This document shows, piece after piece, positions 26,801 to 37,337 of a DNA stretch of 64,000 nt (positions are counted from its first letter, which is position 1; the number at the start of each line of letters is the position of its first letter). This stretch comes from Aplectana chamaeleonis. Its lineage: Eukaryota > Nematoda > Chromadorea > Rhabditida > Cosmocercidae. The notes beneath the pieces are model-generated. The model had not been told where the DNA came from. It saw only the letters and a list, made by a program, of their open reading frames with translations, and searched no databases. The DNA lies in NCBI GenBank assembly GCA_029168955.1, contig JAPDOI010001321.1, positions 1-64,000 on the forward strand, in the 5' to 3' direction. The position numbers were made by a program, and so were the translations under genes.

Positions 26801-29800
26801 ACTCCCACCGAGGTCCTGCACACATTCCATGACGTCCTGCACAACCCTATTACTGGGGTCCTGCACAGGTTCCATGATGTCCTGCACACTCCTACTGATG
26901 TCCTGCACACATTCCATGAAGTCCTGCTCATCCTTACAGGGGTCTTGCACAGGTCCCATAATGTCCTGCACACTCCTACTCAGGTCCTGCACACCCCTAC
27001 TGGGGTCCTGCACACATTCTACGACGTCCTGCACACCCCCTACTGGGGTCCTGCACAGGTCCCATGATGTCCTGCACACTCCTACTAAGGTCCTGCACAC
27101 ATTCTACTACGATGTCCTGCACACCCCTACTGGGGTCCTGCACAGGTTCCATGATGTCCTGCACACCCCACTGGGGTCCTGCACAGGTCCCATGATGTCC
27201 TGCACACTCCTACTAAGGTCCTGCACACTCCTACTGGGAGGTCCTGCACACACATCTCTACGGCGTCCTTCACACCCCTACTGGGGTCCTGCACACGCTC
27301 CATGATGTCCTGCACACTCCTACTGAGGTCCTGCACACATTCCATGATGTCCTGCACACCTCTTCTGGGCTCCTGCATACGCTTCATGATGTCCTGCACA
27401 CTCCTACAAGGTCCTGCACACTCCCACTGGGATGTCCTGCAATAACATTCCACGAAGTTCTGATCATCCTTACAGGGTCTTGCACACGTTTCATGATGTC
27501 CTGCACACTCCTACTAAGGTCCTGCACACATTCCATGATGTCCTGCACACCCCTATTGGGGTCCTGCACACGCTTCTATGATGTCCTGCACACTCCTACT
27601 AAGGTCCTGCACACATTCCATGACGTCCTGCTCAACCCTACTGGGGTCCTGCACACGCTCCATGATGTCCTGCACACTCCTACTGAGGTCCTGCACACAC
27701 CCTACTGGGGTCCTGCACATCCTTACATGATGTCCTGCACACTCCTACCATGAGGTCCTGCACACTCCTACTGGAGGTCCCTGCACACATTCTACGACGT
27801 CCTGCACACCCCTTCTACTGGGGTCCTGCACAGGTCCCATGATGTCCTGCACACTCCTACTGAGGTCCTGCACACCCCTACTTCTGGTCCTGCACAGGTC
27901 CCATGATGTCCTGCACACTCCTACCATGAGGTCCTGCACACTCCTACTGAGGTCCTGCACACATTCTACGACGTCCTGCACACCCCTACTGGGGTCCTGC
28001 ACAGGTCCCATGATGTCCTGCACACCCTACGAAGGTCCTGCACACTCCTACTGGAGGTCCTGCACACATTCCATACGACGTCCTGCACACCTCACTGGGG
28101 GTCCTGCATCCTTACAGTCCCATGATGTCCTGCACACCCTACTGGGAGGTCCTGCACACTCCTACCGAAGTTCTGTCCTTACAATGTCCTGCACACGTCC
28201 ATGATGTCCTGCACACTCCTTACTAAGGTCCTGCACACATTCCATGATGTCCTGCACACTAACCCTATTGGGGTCCGCACACAAGGTCCTGCACACTCCT
28301 ACTGAGGTCCTGGCACACATTCCATGAAGTTCTGGTCATGATCCTGCACACTTACTATGTCCTGCACACATTCCTGAGACCGTACACACCCCATTCCTGC
28401 ACACGTCCTGTGTAATTTTAGTAAGTCCAGTCCTGCTCAACCCTACTGGGGTCCTGCACACGCTTCATGATGTCCTGCACACTCCTACTGATGTCCTGCA
28501 CACATTCCATGAAGTCCTGCTCATCCTTACAGGGTCTTGCACATGTTTCATGATGTCCTGCACACTCCTACTAAGGTCCTGCACACACATTCTACGACGT
28601 CCTGCACACCCCTACTGGGGTCCTGCACAGGTCCCATGATGTCCTGCACACTCCTACTGATGTTCTGCACACATTCTACGATGTCCTGCACACCCCTACT
28701 GGGGTCTCTACACAGGTTCCATGATGTCCTGCACACTCCTACTGGGTCCTGCACATAATCCACGAGGTCCTGCACATCCTTACTGGGGTCCTGCACATGT
28801 TCCCATGATGTCCTGCACACTCCTACTAAGGTCCTGCACACATTCTACGACGTCCCAGTCTACTGGGGTCCTGCACACAGGTTCCATGATGTCCTGCACA
28901 CCCTACTGGGGTCCTGCACACGTCCCATGATGTCCCGCACACTCCTACCAAGGTCCTGCACACTCCTACTGAGGTCCTGCACACATCCCTACGACGTCCT
29001 GCACACCCTACTGGGGTCCTGCACACGTTCCATGATATCCTGCGCACTCCTACTGAGGTCCTGTACAGGTCCCATAATGTCATGCACACTCCTACTGGAG
29101 GTCCTGCACACCCCTACTGGGGGTCCTGCACAGGTCCCATGATGTCCTGCACACTCCTACCAGGTCCTGCACACTCCCACTGAGGTCCTGCACACATTCT
29201 ACGACGTCCTGCACACTCCTTACTGGGGTCCTGCACAGGTCCCAAAATGTCCTGCACACTCCTACTGAGGTCCTGCACACCCCTACTGGGGGTCCTGCAC
29301 AGGTCCCATGATGTCCTGCACACTCCTACCAAGGTCCTGCACACTCCTACTGAGGTCCTGCACACATTCTACGACGTCCTTGCACACCCCTACTGGGGTC
29401 CTGCACAGGTCCCATGATGTCCTGCACACTCCTACTAAGGTCCTGCACACTCCTACTGAGGTCCTGCACACATTCTACGGCGTCCTGCACACCCCCTACT
29501 GAGATCCAGCACACATTCCATGAAGTCCTGCTCATCCTTACAGGGGTCTTGCACACGTTTCCATGATGTCCTGCACACTCCTACTGATGTCCTGCACACA
29601 TTCCACGAAGTTCTGATCATCCTTACAGGGGTCTTGCAACACGTTTCCATGATGTCCTGCACACTCCTACTAAGGTCCTGCACACATCTCCATGATGTCC
29701 TGCACACCCCTATTGGGGTCCTGCACACGCTTCATGATGTCCTGCACACTCCTACTGATGTCCTGCACACATTCCACGAAGTTCTGATCATCCTTACAGG

Positions 29801-30856
29801 GGTCTTGGCACACGTTTCATGATGTCCTGCACACTCCTACTACTAAGGTCCTGCACACATTCCATGATGTCCTGCACACCCCTATTGGGGTCCTGCACAC
29901 GTTCTATGATGTCCTGTGTAATTTTACTAAGGTCCTACACACATTCCATGACGTCCTGCTCAACCCTACTGGGGTCCCCTGCACACGCTTCCATGATGTC
30001 CTGCACACTCCTACTGGGATGTCCTGCACACATTCCATGAAGTCCTGCTCATCCTTACAGGGGTCTTGCACATGTTTCATGATGTCCTGCACACTCCTAC
30101 CAAGGTCCTGCACACATTCTACGACGTCCTGCACACCCCTTACTGGGGTCCTGCACAGGTCCCATGATGTCCTGCACACTCCTACCGGGATGTTCTGCAC
30201 ACATTCTACGATGTCCTGCACACCCCTACTGGGGTCCTACACAGGTTCCATGATGTCCTGCACACTCCTACTGGGGTCCTGCACAGGTCCCATGATGTCC
30301 TGCACACTCCTTACTAAGGTCCTGCACACCCTTACCGAGGTCCTGCACACATTCTACGACGTCCTGCACACCCCTACTGGGGTCCTGCACACGTTTCCAT
30401 GATATCCTGCGCACTTCCTACTGGAGGTCCTGTACAGGTCCCATAATGTCATGCACACTCCTACTGAGGTCCTGGCACACCCTACTGGGGTCCTGCACAG
30501 GTCCCATGATGTCCTGCACACTCCTACTAAGGTCCTGCACACTCCCACTGGGAGGTCCTGCACACATTCTTACGACGTCCTGCACACCTCTACTGGGGTC
30601 CTGCACAGGTCCCAAAATGTCCTGCACACCCTACTTCAAGGTCCTGCACACTCCCTACTGGGGGTCCTGCACACATCTCTACGACGTCCTGCACACCTTT
30701 ACTGGGGTCCTGCACAGGTCCCATGATGTCCCGCACACTCCTACTAAGGTCCTGCACACTCCTACTGGAGGTCCTGCACACATTCTACGGCGTCCTGCAC
30801 ACCCCTACCGAGGGGGTTGCTGTAGTTCCACGACGTCCTGCATACTCCTACTGCGG
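8834..30856. repeat. 22-kb satellite array of a 21-bp monomer with higher-order structure
   Basis: The array repeats a 21-bp unit with an almost constant core GTCCTGCACAC and a variable 10-bp remainder. Four variants alternate in 84-bp units: GATGTCCTGCACACTCCTACT-type, GAGG...ATTCTAC, GACG...CCCCTACT and GGGG...AGGTCCCAT (each described here by its distinctive ends). About 1,000 monomers fit. The plus strand is C/T/A-rich and the minus strand carries the G/A-rich complement. Because 21 is divisible by three and the monomer has few stops, long frames open on both strands, the largest being 512 codons at 20703-22241. No start context, intron or non-repeat exon supports a gene. Single-base indels break phase every 40-150 bp in most of the array but are rare at about 20.28-21.3 and 23.0-23.6 kb. 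Function unknown; a heterochromatic or structural satellite is the default reading. Confidence 0.97.
20282..20780. repeat. Higher-order satellite block A (near-identical to 25181-25690)
   Basis: Inside the array this approximately 500-bp block contains rare monomer variants in fixed order: TCCTGTGTAATTTTAC, CTGCTCAACCCTACTGG, CTGCTCATCCTTACAGG, GTCTTGCACATG and GATGTTCTGCACAC. The same order, with few differences, recurs at 25181-25690 and in parts at 11640-12000, 16740-17130, 21690-22050 and 29905-30290. It shows that the array amplified in multi-monomer blocks and not only monomer by monomer. Confidence 0.85.
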
Positions 30857-31240
30857 TCTCGCATAGTCAACCGACACTTCAGCACACCCTGCGACGACTT
30901 CTTATCTGGTGCGCATGGTACAAACACGCGCCACGCTCAAAAACAACCCTTCCGCATAGCGTCCTGTTCCAAGCCGGACGTTTAGAGTACACCACCCTAG
31001 AGAGCAAGGTATTTATATGGAGTCTCTAAGAAAACAATGACTGATAACGAAAAACCCGTCATTTTTATAAACTAATCTTGAGAGGCCGGTTTCCGAGTTT
31101 CCAAACGCCCGTTAGGGCCCAGAAGTCATTATGGTGAGTTCTGACAATTATTTTCGTCATTCCCGTGGTCTATTACATCTAGTCACAAATTTTCGAGCGA
31201 TTTGGTCCACGCCTTCCAAAAAATGGTTTTCGACGGACGG
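30857..31240. other. Right flank of the satellite, unassigned
   Basis: After two degenerate monomers (GACGTCCTGCATACTCC near 30831 and GCGGTCTCGCATAG near 30853) the repeat stops. The sequence that follows has no recognisable gene. The phrases GCACACCCTGCGACGAC suggest decayed monomers as far as about 30890. Confidence 0.6.
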
Positions 31241-31244
31241 AGGT

Positions 31245-31300
31245 GGGAGGCGGAGGCGGAGGCGGAGGCGGAGGCGGAGGCGGAGGCGGAGGCGGTGGTG
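31245..31300 (+). repeat. (GGCGGA)n hexanucleotide microsatellite
   Basis: About nine tandem copies of GGCGGA, edged by GGTGGGAGGCGG on the left and GGCGGTGGTGG on the right. The G-rich strand has many GG runs and could form G-quadruplex structure; that is inference. The proline-rich (minus) and arginine-rich (plus) ORFs across it are translations of the repeat and not genes. Confidence 0.95.
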
Positions 31301-33240
31301 GAGAACGTTTTTGCGTACTTTGAGAGGTCATAACTTCAGAAAGCGGGGACCAGTTGGGATGAAAAGTTGCACACATATGTAATTTCTTGCAGCGCGTCGA
31401 ATAGTGTACAGCTCATAGCTCTGTTGACGGTATGAATAGGTGATCTCATTGTAGGCATCCGCGCGGGAAGAGATCAAAGTTAGTCCTGGTGAAAGCGCTT
31501 CTGCGCTCACTACAATTTTTGGAGGCCATTCGTTTGAAGGGCAGCAAGTAGTGGGGTACTATGCGATTAATCTCTCTGACTTCTAATTCGCTTGTTGTTA
31601 TTCTCGAGTGCCACCCCAACAATGGCGTGAGGTAGTCGCCCGGGCAAGTCTGGTGCTCCCTATCAGAAAATGCGCACAGCCGTCTGAATAATTCAGACGG
31701 AGCGGTCCGAGTATTTCCTAGTTCGCTTGGTTTCCGATGCGCTGTAAATTGTTATGGAAAGTGAGTGACTCAACCGTGGTTAGCTTATGACCTCAAAGCA
31801 GCTCCTTTTTATGAGGAAATAGAAGAGAGGCAATGGTGCCTGCTGATTGGAATTGTCGGCCACTTGCATCATTTCACTATCAACTCTCGGCTGGCTCAAT
31901 GCCAATGCAAAAAAACAGAAAAAAATGTCTGCAGTTGTGAACTTTTGTCTGCATTAATCACCGGAATTGAATTTGTGACGTTGGCTAGGAGGGTTTTTTG
32001 GGTGTTGTGTTAGCCGCTGTGCACTTTTATCGAGCGAAAATATTCGTGAATGACGATCTTGAGATCGAGTTCGGCAGCGAAATACTTCTGCTCCCTCTCA
32101 ACAGGAGTTCTAAGAGCCGACATCGATACGAGATGTATCGCTATAGACATATGTTCCATATTTATGCCACGGAACCGATCTGCCCCTCATATTACAACAA
32201 GCTGGATGCCCTTAAGGTCCCGTAATCCATCCGAGATTTCCGCCCAGAGTTGGTGGTCTGCTATCCCCAAGACAGATTTCTCTCGTTGTCAACTTCTGAA
32301 TGCAATTCCCTGACAAACATCGTCGAATTCAATTTGGTGGCGATGTGACGAATACAAATCACTTTTTTCAAGACATGTTTCCCTGAAAAGCGGCGTTCGA
32401 CTCACAGGCCTCGATTACTCTCTTTTTCGGACATTTGGCCTCAGTTTCCCATACATTGATTTTTTTTGATATTTCACGATAATTTGAGTCAGTGGAAATA
32501 TCTGAAAATTTATTAAATCAGCATCTTCTTGCTTCATGACTTCTGCCTACTCGAATCTTTCACCTCTATTTCCTGGCCCTGAATATTCCTTGGTTTGGCT
32601 GCCCTTCAAGATTTCACAAAGTATAGTATTTGTAACAGAGATTTATTTTTTCGTGAAACCATCGACTGAATTCGGTTCACCCATACTACACTTGAAGTGT
32701 GCAGATGTTACATATCTCTAAAGGACCATCTTTGAAACTAGTTGAAAACATTAAGGAGAGAAGATCATCACGATGTCCCTGGATGCAAGAGCATCGTGTA
32801 TCCAGTGTGTTTCATACAGTGTATTTCATCAATTATGTCCACTCTACATACGTCTCCACGATATTGTTCTACACCGCTGTTTTGCGCGTTCCTCGCCATC
32901 ATGAGCCAAGTCAGAGGGTTGAAAGACCTACATATACCTACATACACGTGTTTTCGAATTTCATACATTCTAGAACAACTTTACCTGCATGTACTTCCAC
33001 TCTAAATAACTTGGGATCATTAACATTTTCTCCTTCTGTTAGAGTAGAAAGTGAAAACCATCCTTCGTTTTGATATGGCTCGTTGTCCCCAACTTTCATG
33101 GTGGCTATTGTGCGTATGCAGGCAGTAGTGACAGACAAGTAATATATTTTTTGTGCTCATTTTTATGTAGATACACTTTTTATGCTCTCAAAGGCATCGT
33201 ACGCACCGGAGATCGTGTATTATTTTTCGATGTTTTTCTG
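31301..33240. other. Unassigned intergenic DNA
   Basis: Several ORFs of 60-124 codons lie here (for example 31765-32013 and 32699-33073). None shows a recognisable domain, repeat partner or convincing splice context. I see no element ends. Confidence 0.45.
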
Positions 33241-33244
33241 TGGC

Positions 33245-33625
33245 TTGGCCTCTCTAGTGAACGAAAATGTTGAAAGTGCTCACAAAAAACCTTCAAATCT
33301 GAAGGATTTTCAGTCTGAACACACTGTAAAATTGAATTGAAATTTCGCGCCACAATCGTTTTTGAAGTTTTTTGCATTTGGAGTTTGTGCCGTAACTGTT
33401 TTTCATGTTGTTTGATGGTCACATCAACATTCTATGAAAAAGTGGTAGATGACTGGTGAGATCTGGAGATGGATCCTCATCTTCAACCCCTTCCAACCTC
33501 ATAACCCTACGTTTTTGACTCACCGAAGTTTATCGGTGTGATCTACCGGGGTCATTCATGAAATCGAGCCTGAAAAAAATAGAAAGTGGTTTCCAGCGCG
33601 AACGATGCCTTTAACTCAACCAGTC
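33245..33625 (+). repeat. Dispersed repeat, family R1, copy 2
   Basis: Partner of 8105-8490 (see there). Shared landmarks are CTAGTGAACGAAAATGTTGAA, AACACACTGTAAA, AGTGGTAGATGACTGG and TTCCAGCGCGAACGATG. It ends at about the same point as copy 1, so both probably share a true element boundary. Confidence 0.7.
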
Positions 33626-34185
33626 TGCTGAGCTAGCTCAATGAAGGGAGTAAGTACGACTATGGGTGAAACATAGTTTTCTGCTCACCCGATGCCTTCA
33701 GAATATCGCCTAGAATCAGAATGACCCGTTCTGTACAAAAAGAAACCAGGTGCAGCCAGGTGCACAGAACAGCACCTTCATCTCGGCTCTTTCTGTTTCA
33801 CAGATGATCGTCTGGAAGACGCTGGTGCGATTGCAGCCAACACACAAAAGTGTATAAGGCAGACTCCTCATGCTTTCCCAAGATTCGTCACCCATCGGTC
33901 GTTTTGATAATGGTCTGAGAGTGTTTTCGTTTTGCTTTTTGATGTCATAATTTCTCCTCATTTATGTTAATTTTTGTGTTGAGTGATGCGTAAAAGGAAT
34001 TCGCAGCTTTTTTGGCTTTCAGGGAACTTTTTTTCGAAATTTTACCTTAAAGTTGTTAAAATGCGGCAAGCAATAGCAGTAGCAGGTTTCTCCTCAGTTT
34101 GGCAGCAACAATTGTGCTTTTGATGGATTTCGGGGTAAAATGTAGAATTGTTCTGTTCCTTGAACATGTTTCATCTGTAAACTCC
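33626..34185. other. Unassigned intergenic DNA
   Basis: No gene or repeat partner recognised. The ORF at 33716-33961 (minus, 81 codons) has no recognisable motif. Confidence 0.45.
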
Positions 34186-34402
34186 GTTCGAAAGAGACAG
34201 TCCGTCCACGCGGTTGGTGTGCGTGTCGAGTGGCTTTGCAAAAGCACCTTTGGGTATTGTTAATTGACTAGTAGGAATTTAGAAGGATAGCGAATATCTC
34301 AGTCAGCTATTTGCAGCCGTGGGAAGACTCGCCCGAAAAATGCTTTTGCGAACGTCCGCTTGACACGCTAGCCGAACGCGTGGGCGGATGGTCTCATTCG
34401 GA
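34186..34402. mobile_element. Foldback MITE family F2, copy 1
   Basis: The left end GTTCGAAAGAGACAGTCC followed by GTCCACGCGGTTGG is the inverse of the right end CGCGTGGGCGGATGG followed by TCTCATTCGGAC. The same termini bound 52513-52738, where they read GGATGAGACTGTCCGCCCAC and GTGGGCAGACAGTTTCATTC. Size is about 220 bp and no coding capacity is seen. The two copies share the terminal 35-40 bp and the internal CAAAAGC/GCATTTT blocks. Confidence 0.75.
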
Positions 34403-34526
34403 CAGACCTTAGTTGCTCAGTTTTGTTTCAACAGGCAAAGTGAAATTTTCAAACATTTCGAAATCCAAATACCTGCCAAATTCCTTCCACTAGCAAATTA
34501 AAGCACCTACCTTCAACAATCAACCT

Positions 34527-34591
34527 GAAAAAAAGAGTTCAAAATAGGATATCGCTGCAAAAAGATATCCTATTTTGAAATATTTTCTTTT
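34527..34591. repeat. AT-rich hairpin
   Basis: The 14-bp perfect arms CAAAATAGGATATC and GATATCCTATTTTG face each other across nine bases. The pairing extends outwards, less perfectly, to GAAAAAAAGAG and ATTTTCTTTTC. This may be a small palindromic element. The length would also suit a small-RNA precursor, but nothing else supports that. Confidence 0.6.
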
Positions 34592-35936
34592 CCTCGATTC
34601 ATCAGCGAGTAATGACGCCGAGGAGCGAAAAGTTCGGATGACGTTCGGCGACTTGCCGGATCGCTTATACTTCCGCCGCGGCGCGGCGAGATGCAATACA
34701 GCTGCCATCTCGATCAAGCGGCGCCGTCGCGAGTCGTTTAGAGTTTTTCTGCTCGAAATCTTTCAACTTCAGAATACTCGTGAAAACGGTCTGACGCCAT
34801 CCGATTTTACTGACCCAACCAGGTGCTGATGCCTTCGCATGCTAATCCCCATCACGCGCAAAGGCAAGTTTCCATTCGGCTGTCAGCTCAACAGTCAGCT
34901 TGTCTAATTCAGGCATACATGGGGTTAACCACATGCCTAAGTCCGAAGCAGGTGCCAACGACACAGAAAAAAGTTTTGAGAGTGACTCAGTCTCATGCAA
35001 AGGGTGACCAGTCCGGAACAAGCCAGATAGGCAACTGCGTGTCTCTCATTCCTGACCCCAATGTGAAGCTGTACTTAATTAAACTTCTTTGATAAGAAGT
35101 GGCTGTTTTTGAGACCCGGCGGGCGGACATAGTGTGATGGATGATCGTGAGCTCACGGCTGATTGGTTGTGTGTCGGTCGAGTCCCACACACATACGCAC
35201 ACAATCATTTATTCTGCGATTTCCTCTTCCTTCAGCCACAACGACAGACAGACTCTAATTAATTATCCTTTATCACTGCTATCACACGTGAGCCTCGGTC
35301 GTATCTCATTCTGCCTGAGGTCTAGCCGCCGCTCACGAGTAAACTCATATCTTCTTGATAATGGCTCGATCGTCGAGCAGAGTATCGCTCTACAACTCAC
35401 ACAGTTCTTCAGTTCAAGTAATCAGGTAGAACTTCTTCTGTTGTGGAAGATTCCAAGTAGCTCTTAATTTCGTGACAGACTTGTCAACGTTTCTCTATTC
35501 CCATGTTTCACCTCCAGCAAATCAGCAGCTTTTTCAGTTTTTATGTATTCTACGAGCCCAATGAAACTTCGAGCCCGACTTTGAGTCAAAATTCCCCAGG
35601 TCTATATTTACGCAGTAATCTATAGCTTATACAACATTGGTGTCTGCATCCCCTGCGTTTATCTACATCTGAAGGTGACTCGTTGAGCTCCTTGACCCAC
35701 AGGCTAAGGCTCCGATGGATGCGAGGGCGCCGAAACGTCAGCCGAACAAATCTGTACCATACGGTTGGAAGCTGCATAAGACAACTGCCAATATAAGCAT
35801 TGTCCATGTTCAGCCTTATTGAAAGTCGTACATAGACAGTCATTTCAGAGTTTTGAGTTTTGATAGTGTTCTCTAGACGCTTTCTTACAAAGCTGGAAAC
35901 CAGTCCCAATCTCAAAAATAATTTTTGGGTGGTATA
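34592..35936. other. Unassigned intergenic DNA
   Basis: A GC-rich patch at 34600-34740 (CTTCCGCCGCGGCGCGGCG) stands out from the AT-rich surroundings. The 125-codon ORF at 35586-35963 (minus) begins inside the Tc1-like TIR, so its start cannot be an ancestral one. I do not recognise its sequence. No gene is supported. Confidence 0.45.
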
Positions 35937-36195
35937 CAGCGCGTTCGGAAATGATAGGGACACCCCTGAAAACCACAGTCTTTATGTTTATATTGAGTGC
36001 GGCGTTCAGTAATGCTCATTAATGAATTCAGCAAGGTAAATAACCTCTGTTCACTTGTTTCTATAACAATAGCATAATATTGTAATATTTTATTTTGAAT
36101 TGTCGCATTATTCGCCGTTCGGAAATGATAGGGACACTATTAAAAAACAAGAATTATCAAACAAGGAATGAACAAAACATACACATGCATGAAAT

Positions 36196-37235
36196 CTAAT
36201 ATGATATCGCACCTCCAGAGTTGGAAATTAATTCAAAAATTCTATTCGGCATAGAAGTGATCAAATTAGATATCACATTTTTATCCAAATTTCTCCAGGC
36301 TTCGAATACAGCGGCCTTTAGCTCGTTTACGGTCCCATACTGCTTGTTATTCGCGTAAATCTGGCGCACAATTATGCCCCAGATATTCTCTATCGGTTTG
36401 CAGTCAGGACTACACCCGGGCCATTCCATCACGCGAACTCGGTTTTGTTGAAGCCGGGCCTTTGTGGATCTGGAGACATGGACCGCAGCGTTATCTTGCT
36501 GGAAAAAGTCGCGTTGACGCCTGTTTCCAGTGAAGAACGGCAGAAGATGCGCACGCAATGTTTCTTGATACTCCTCCGAATCCATCCGACACGAAGTGAA
36601 GGCGATTTCCAACAGAATGCTCCCCAACACATCAGCGAGCCGCCTCCGAAATTTCTTCGACTAAAAACCATTGGATCCTTGCGAAGATCTCTCCAGTAGC
36701 ATCGAGCACCGTCAGGTCCATCAAGGTTAAACTTCTTTTCGTCGGAGAAAATTACCTGGAACATGTCGCCTTTATCTTTTTAACTTTTATCGGTTTTTTA
36801 GAGAATCCCTTACCTTTGACCAGTCTGTTGCCATGTTGTCCCTTGCAAACCAGAGTCGAGCTACTTTGTGGGCTTCTGATAATGATGGAGCCTTCGTCAT
36901 CACTTGTCGGACGATGTTTTCGTCTGCGTTTACGACGCTCCAAACAGTAGTCTTCGACACATTGAGCGACAACTGAGCGCTCACTTGGTTGAGAGACAGA
37001 CTACTGTTGGAGCAGAGTCGGCTTATCCTCCGTGCATCCCTGCCGCTGATCTTTCTTAGGCGTCCAGGACTCTTTGCCAAGCCGTAGGAGTTTGGATCTC
37101 GTAGGAACTGGCTGATGCAGTTAGGGGAACGTCCGAGCTAGGAGGCAATTCGATGTTGGCTCAGCCCGGCAGCGTTGAGGGCACGTATTTGGGCTTGATC
37201 GGAAACAGTAGGCGATGTACCACGGCATATGATTG
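36196..37235 (-). pseudogene. Tc1-like transposase relic (HTH plus DDE), with intron
   Basis: Tc1 transposases bind the TIRs with paired helix-turn-helix motifs and cut with a DD34E catalytic core. The N-terminal part reads TSPTVSDQAQIRALNAAGLS, then a TAG stop at 37138-37140 inside the first HTH, then LGRSPNCISQFLRDPNSYG and GRDARRISRLCSNSSLSLNQ. A 58-bp intron follows DWSK. Exon 2 has VIFSDEKKFNLDGPDG (first Asp) and GGGSLMCWGAF. A one-base loss near 36605 then shifts to the frame with RMDSEEYQETLR, FFQQDNAAVHVS (second Asp) and WPGCSPDCKPIENIWG (the Glu), ending at 36196. No ATG is visible in frame upstream. The three catalytic acids remain, but the gene needs a stop, a frameshift and a start repaired, so this copy is inactive. 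Confidence 0.9.
36756..36813 (-). other. 58-bp spliceosomal intron in the transposase relic
   Basis: Minus strand: the donor is AAG|GTAAGG and the acceptor is TGTTCCAG|GTA. Removing 58 bases joins DWSK to VIFSDEKKF in phase 0. This restores the usual WSKVIFSDEKKF continuity of Tc1 transposases; the intron itself carries stops in all three frames. Its length and extended donor suit nematode introns, and known nematode Tc1/Tc3 transposase genes also have short introns. Confidence 0.88.
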
Positions 37236-37337
37236 GAATAAAGATGTTGGGTGTCCTCGTGTTGCGTTCATGTTGTGAACTTGTAACGGGAAATTTTGTT
37301 CGAAGTGAAAATTTCAATTTTTTGCAGGGTGCCCCTA

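Noticed and set aside
8834..30856. CRISPR-like array
   Set aside because: Repeats are contiguous 21-mers without unique spacers, there are no cas genes, and the context is eukaryotic.
31131..31382. Arginine-rich or proline-rich protein across the GGCGGA tract
   Set aside because: The run of identical residues is simply the translated microsatellite. Neither flank is conserved or recognisable.
35586..35963. 125-codon minus-strand ORF
   Set aside because: Its ATG lies in the terminal repeat of the Tc1-like element, so the start was created by insertion. The remainder is not recognised.
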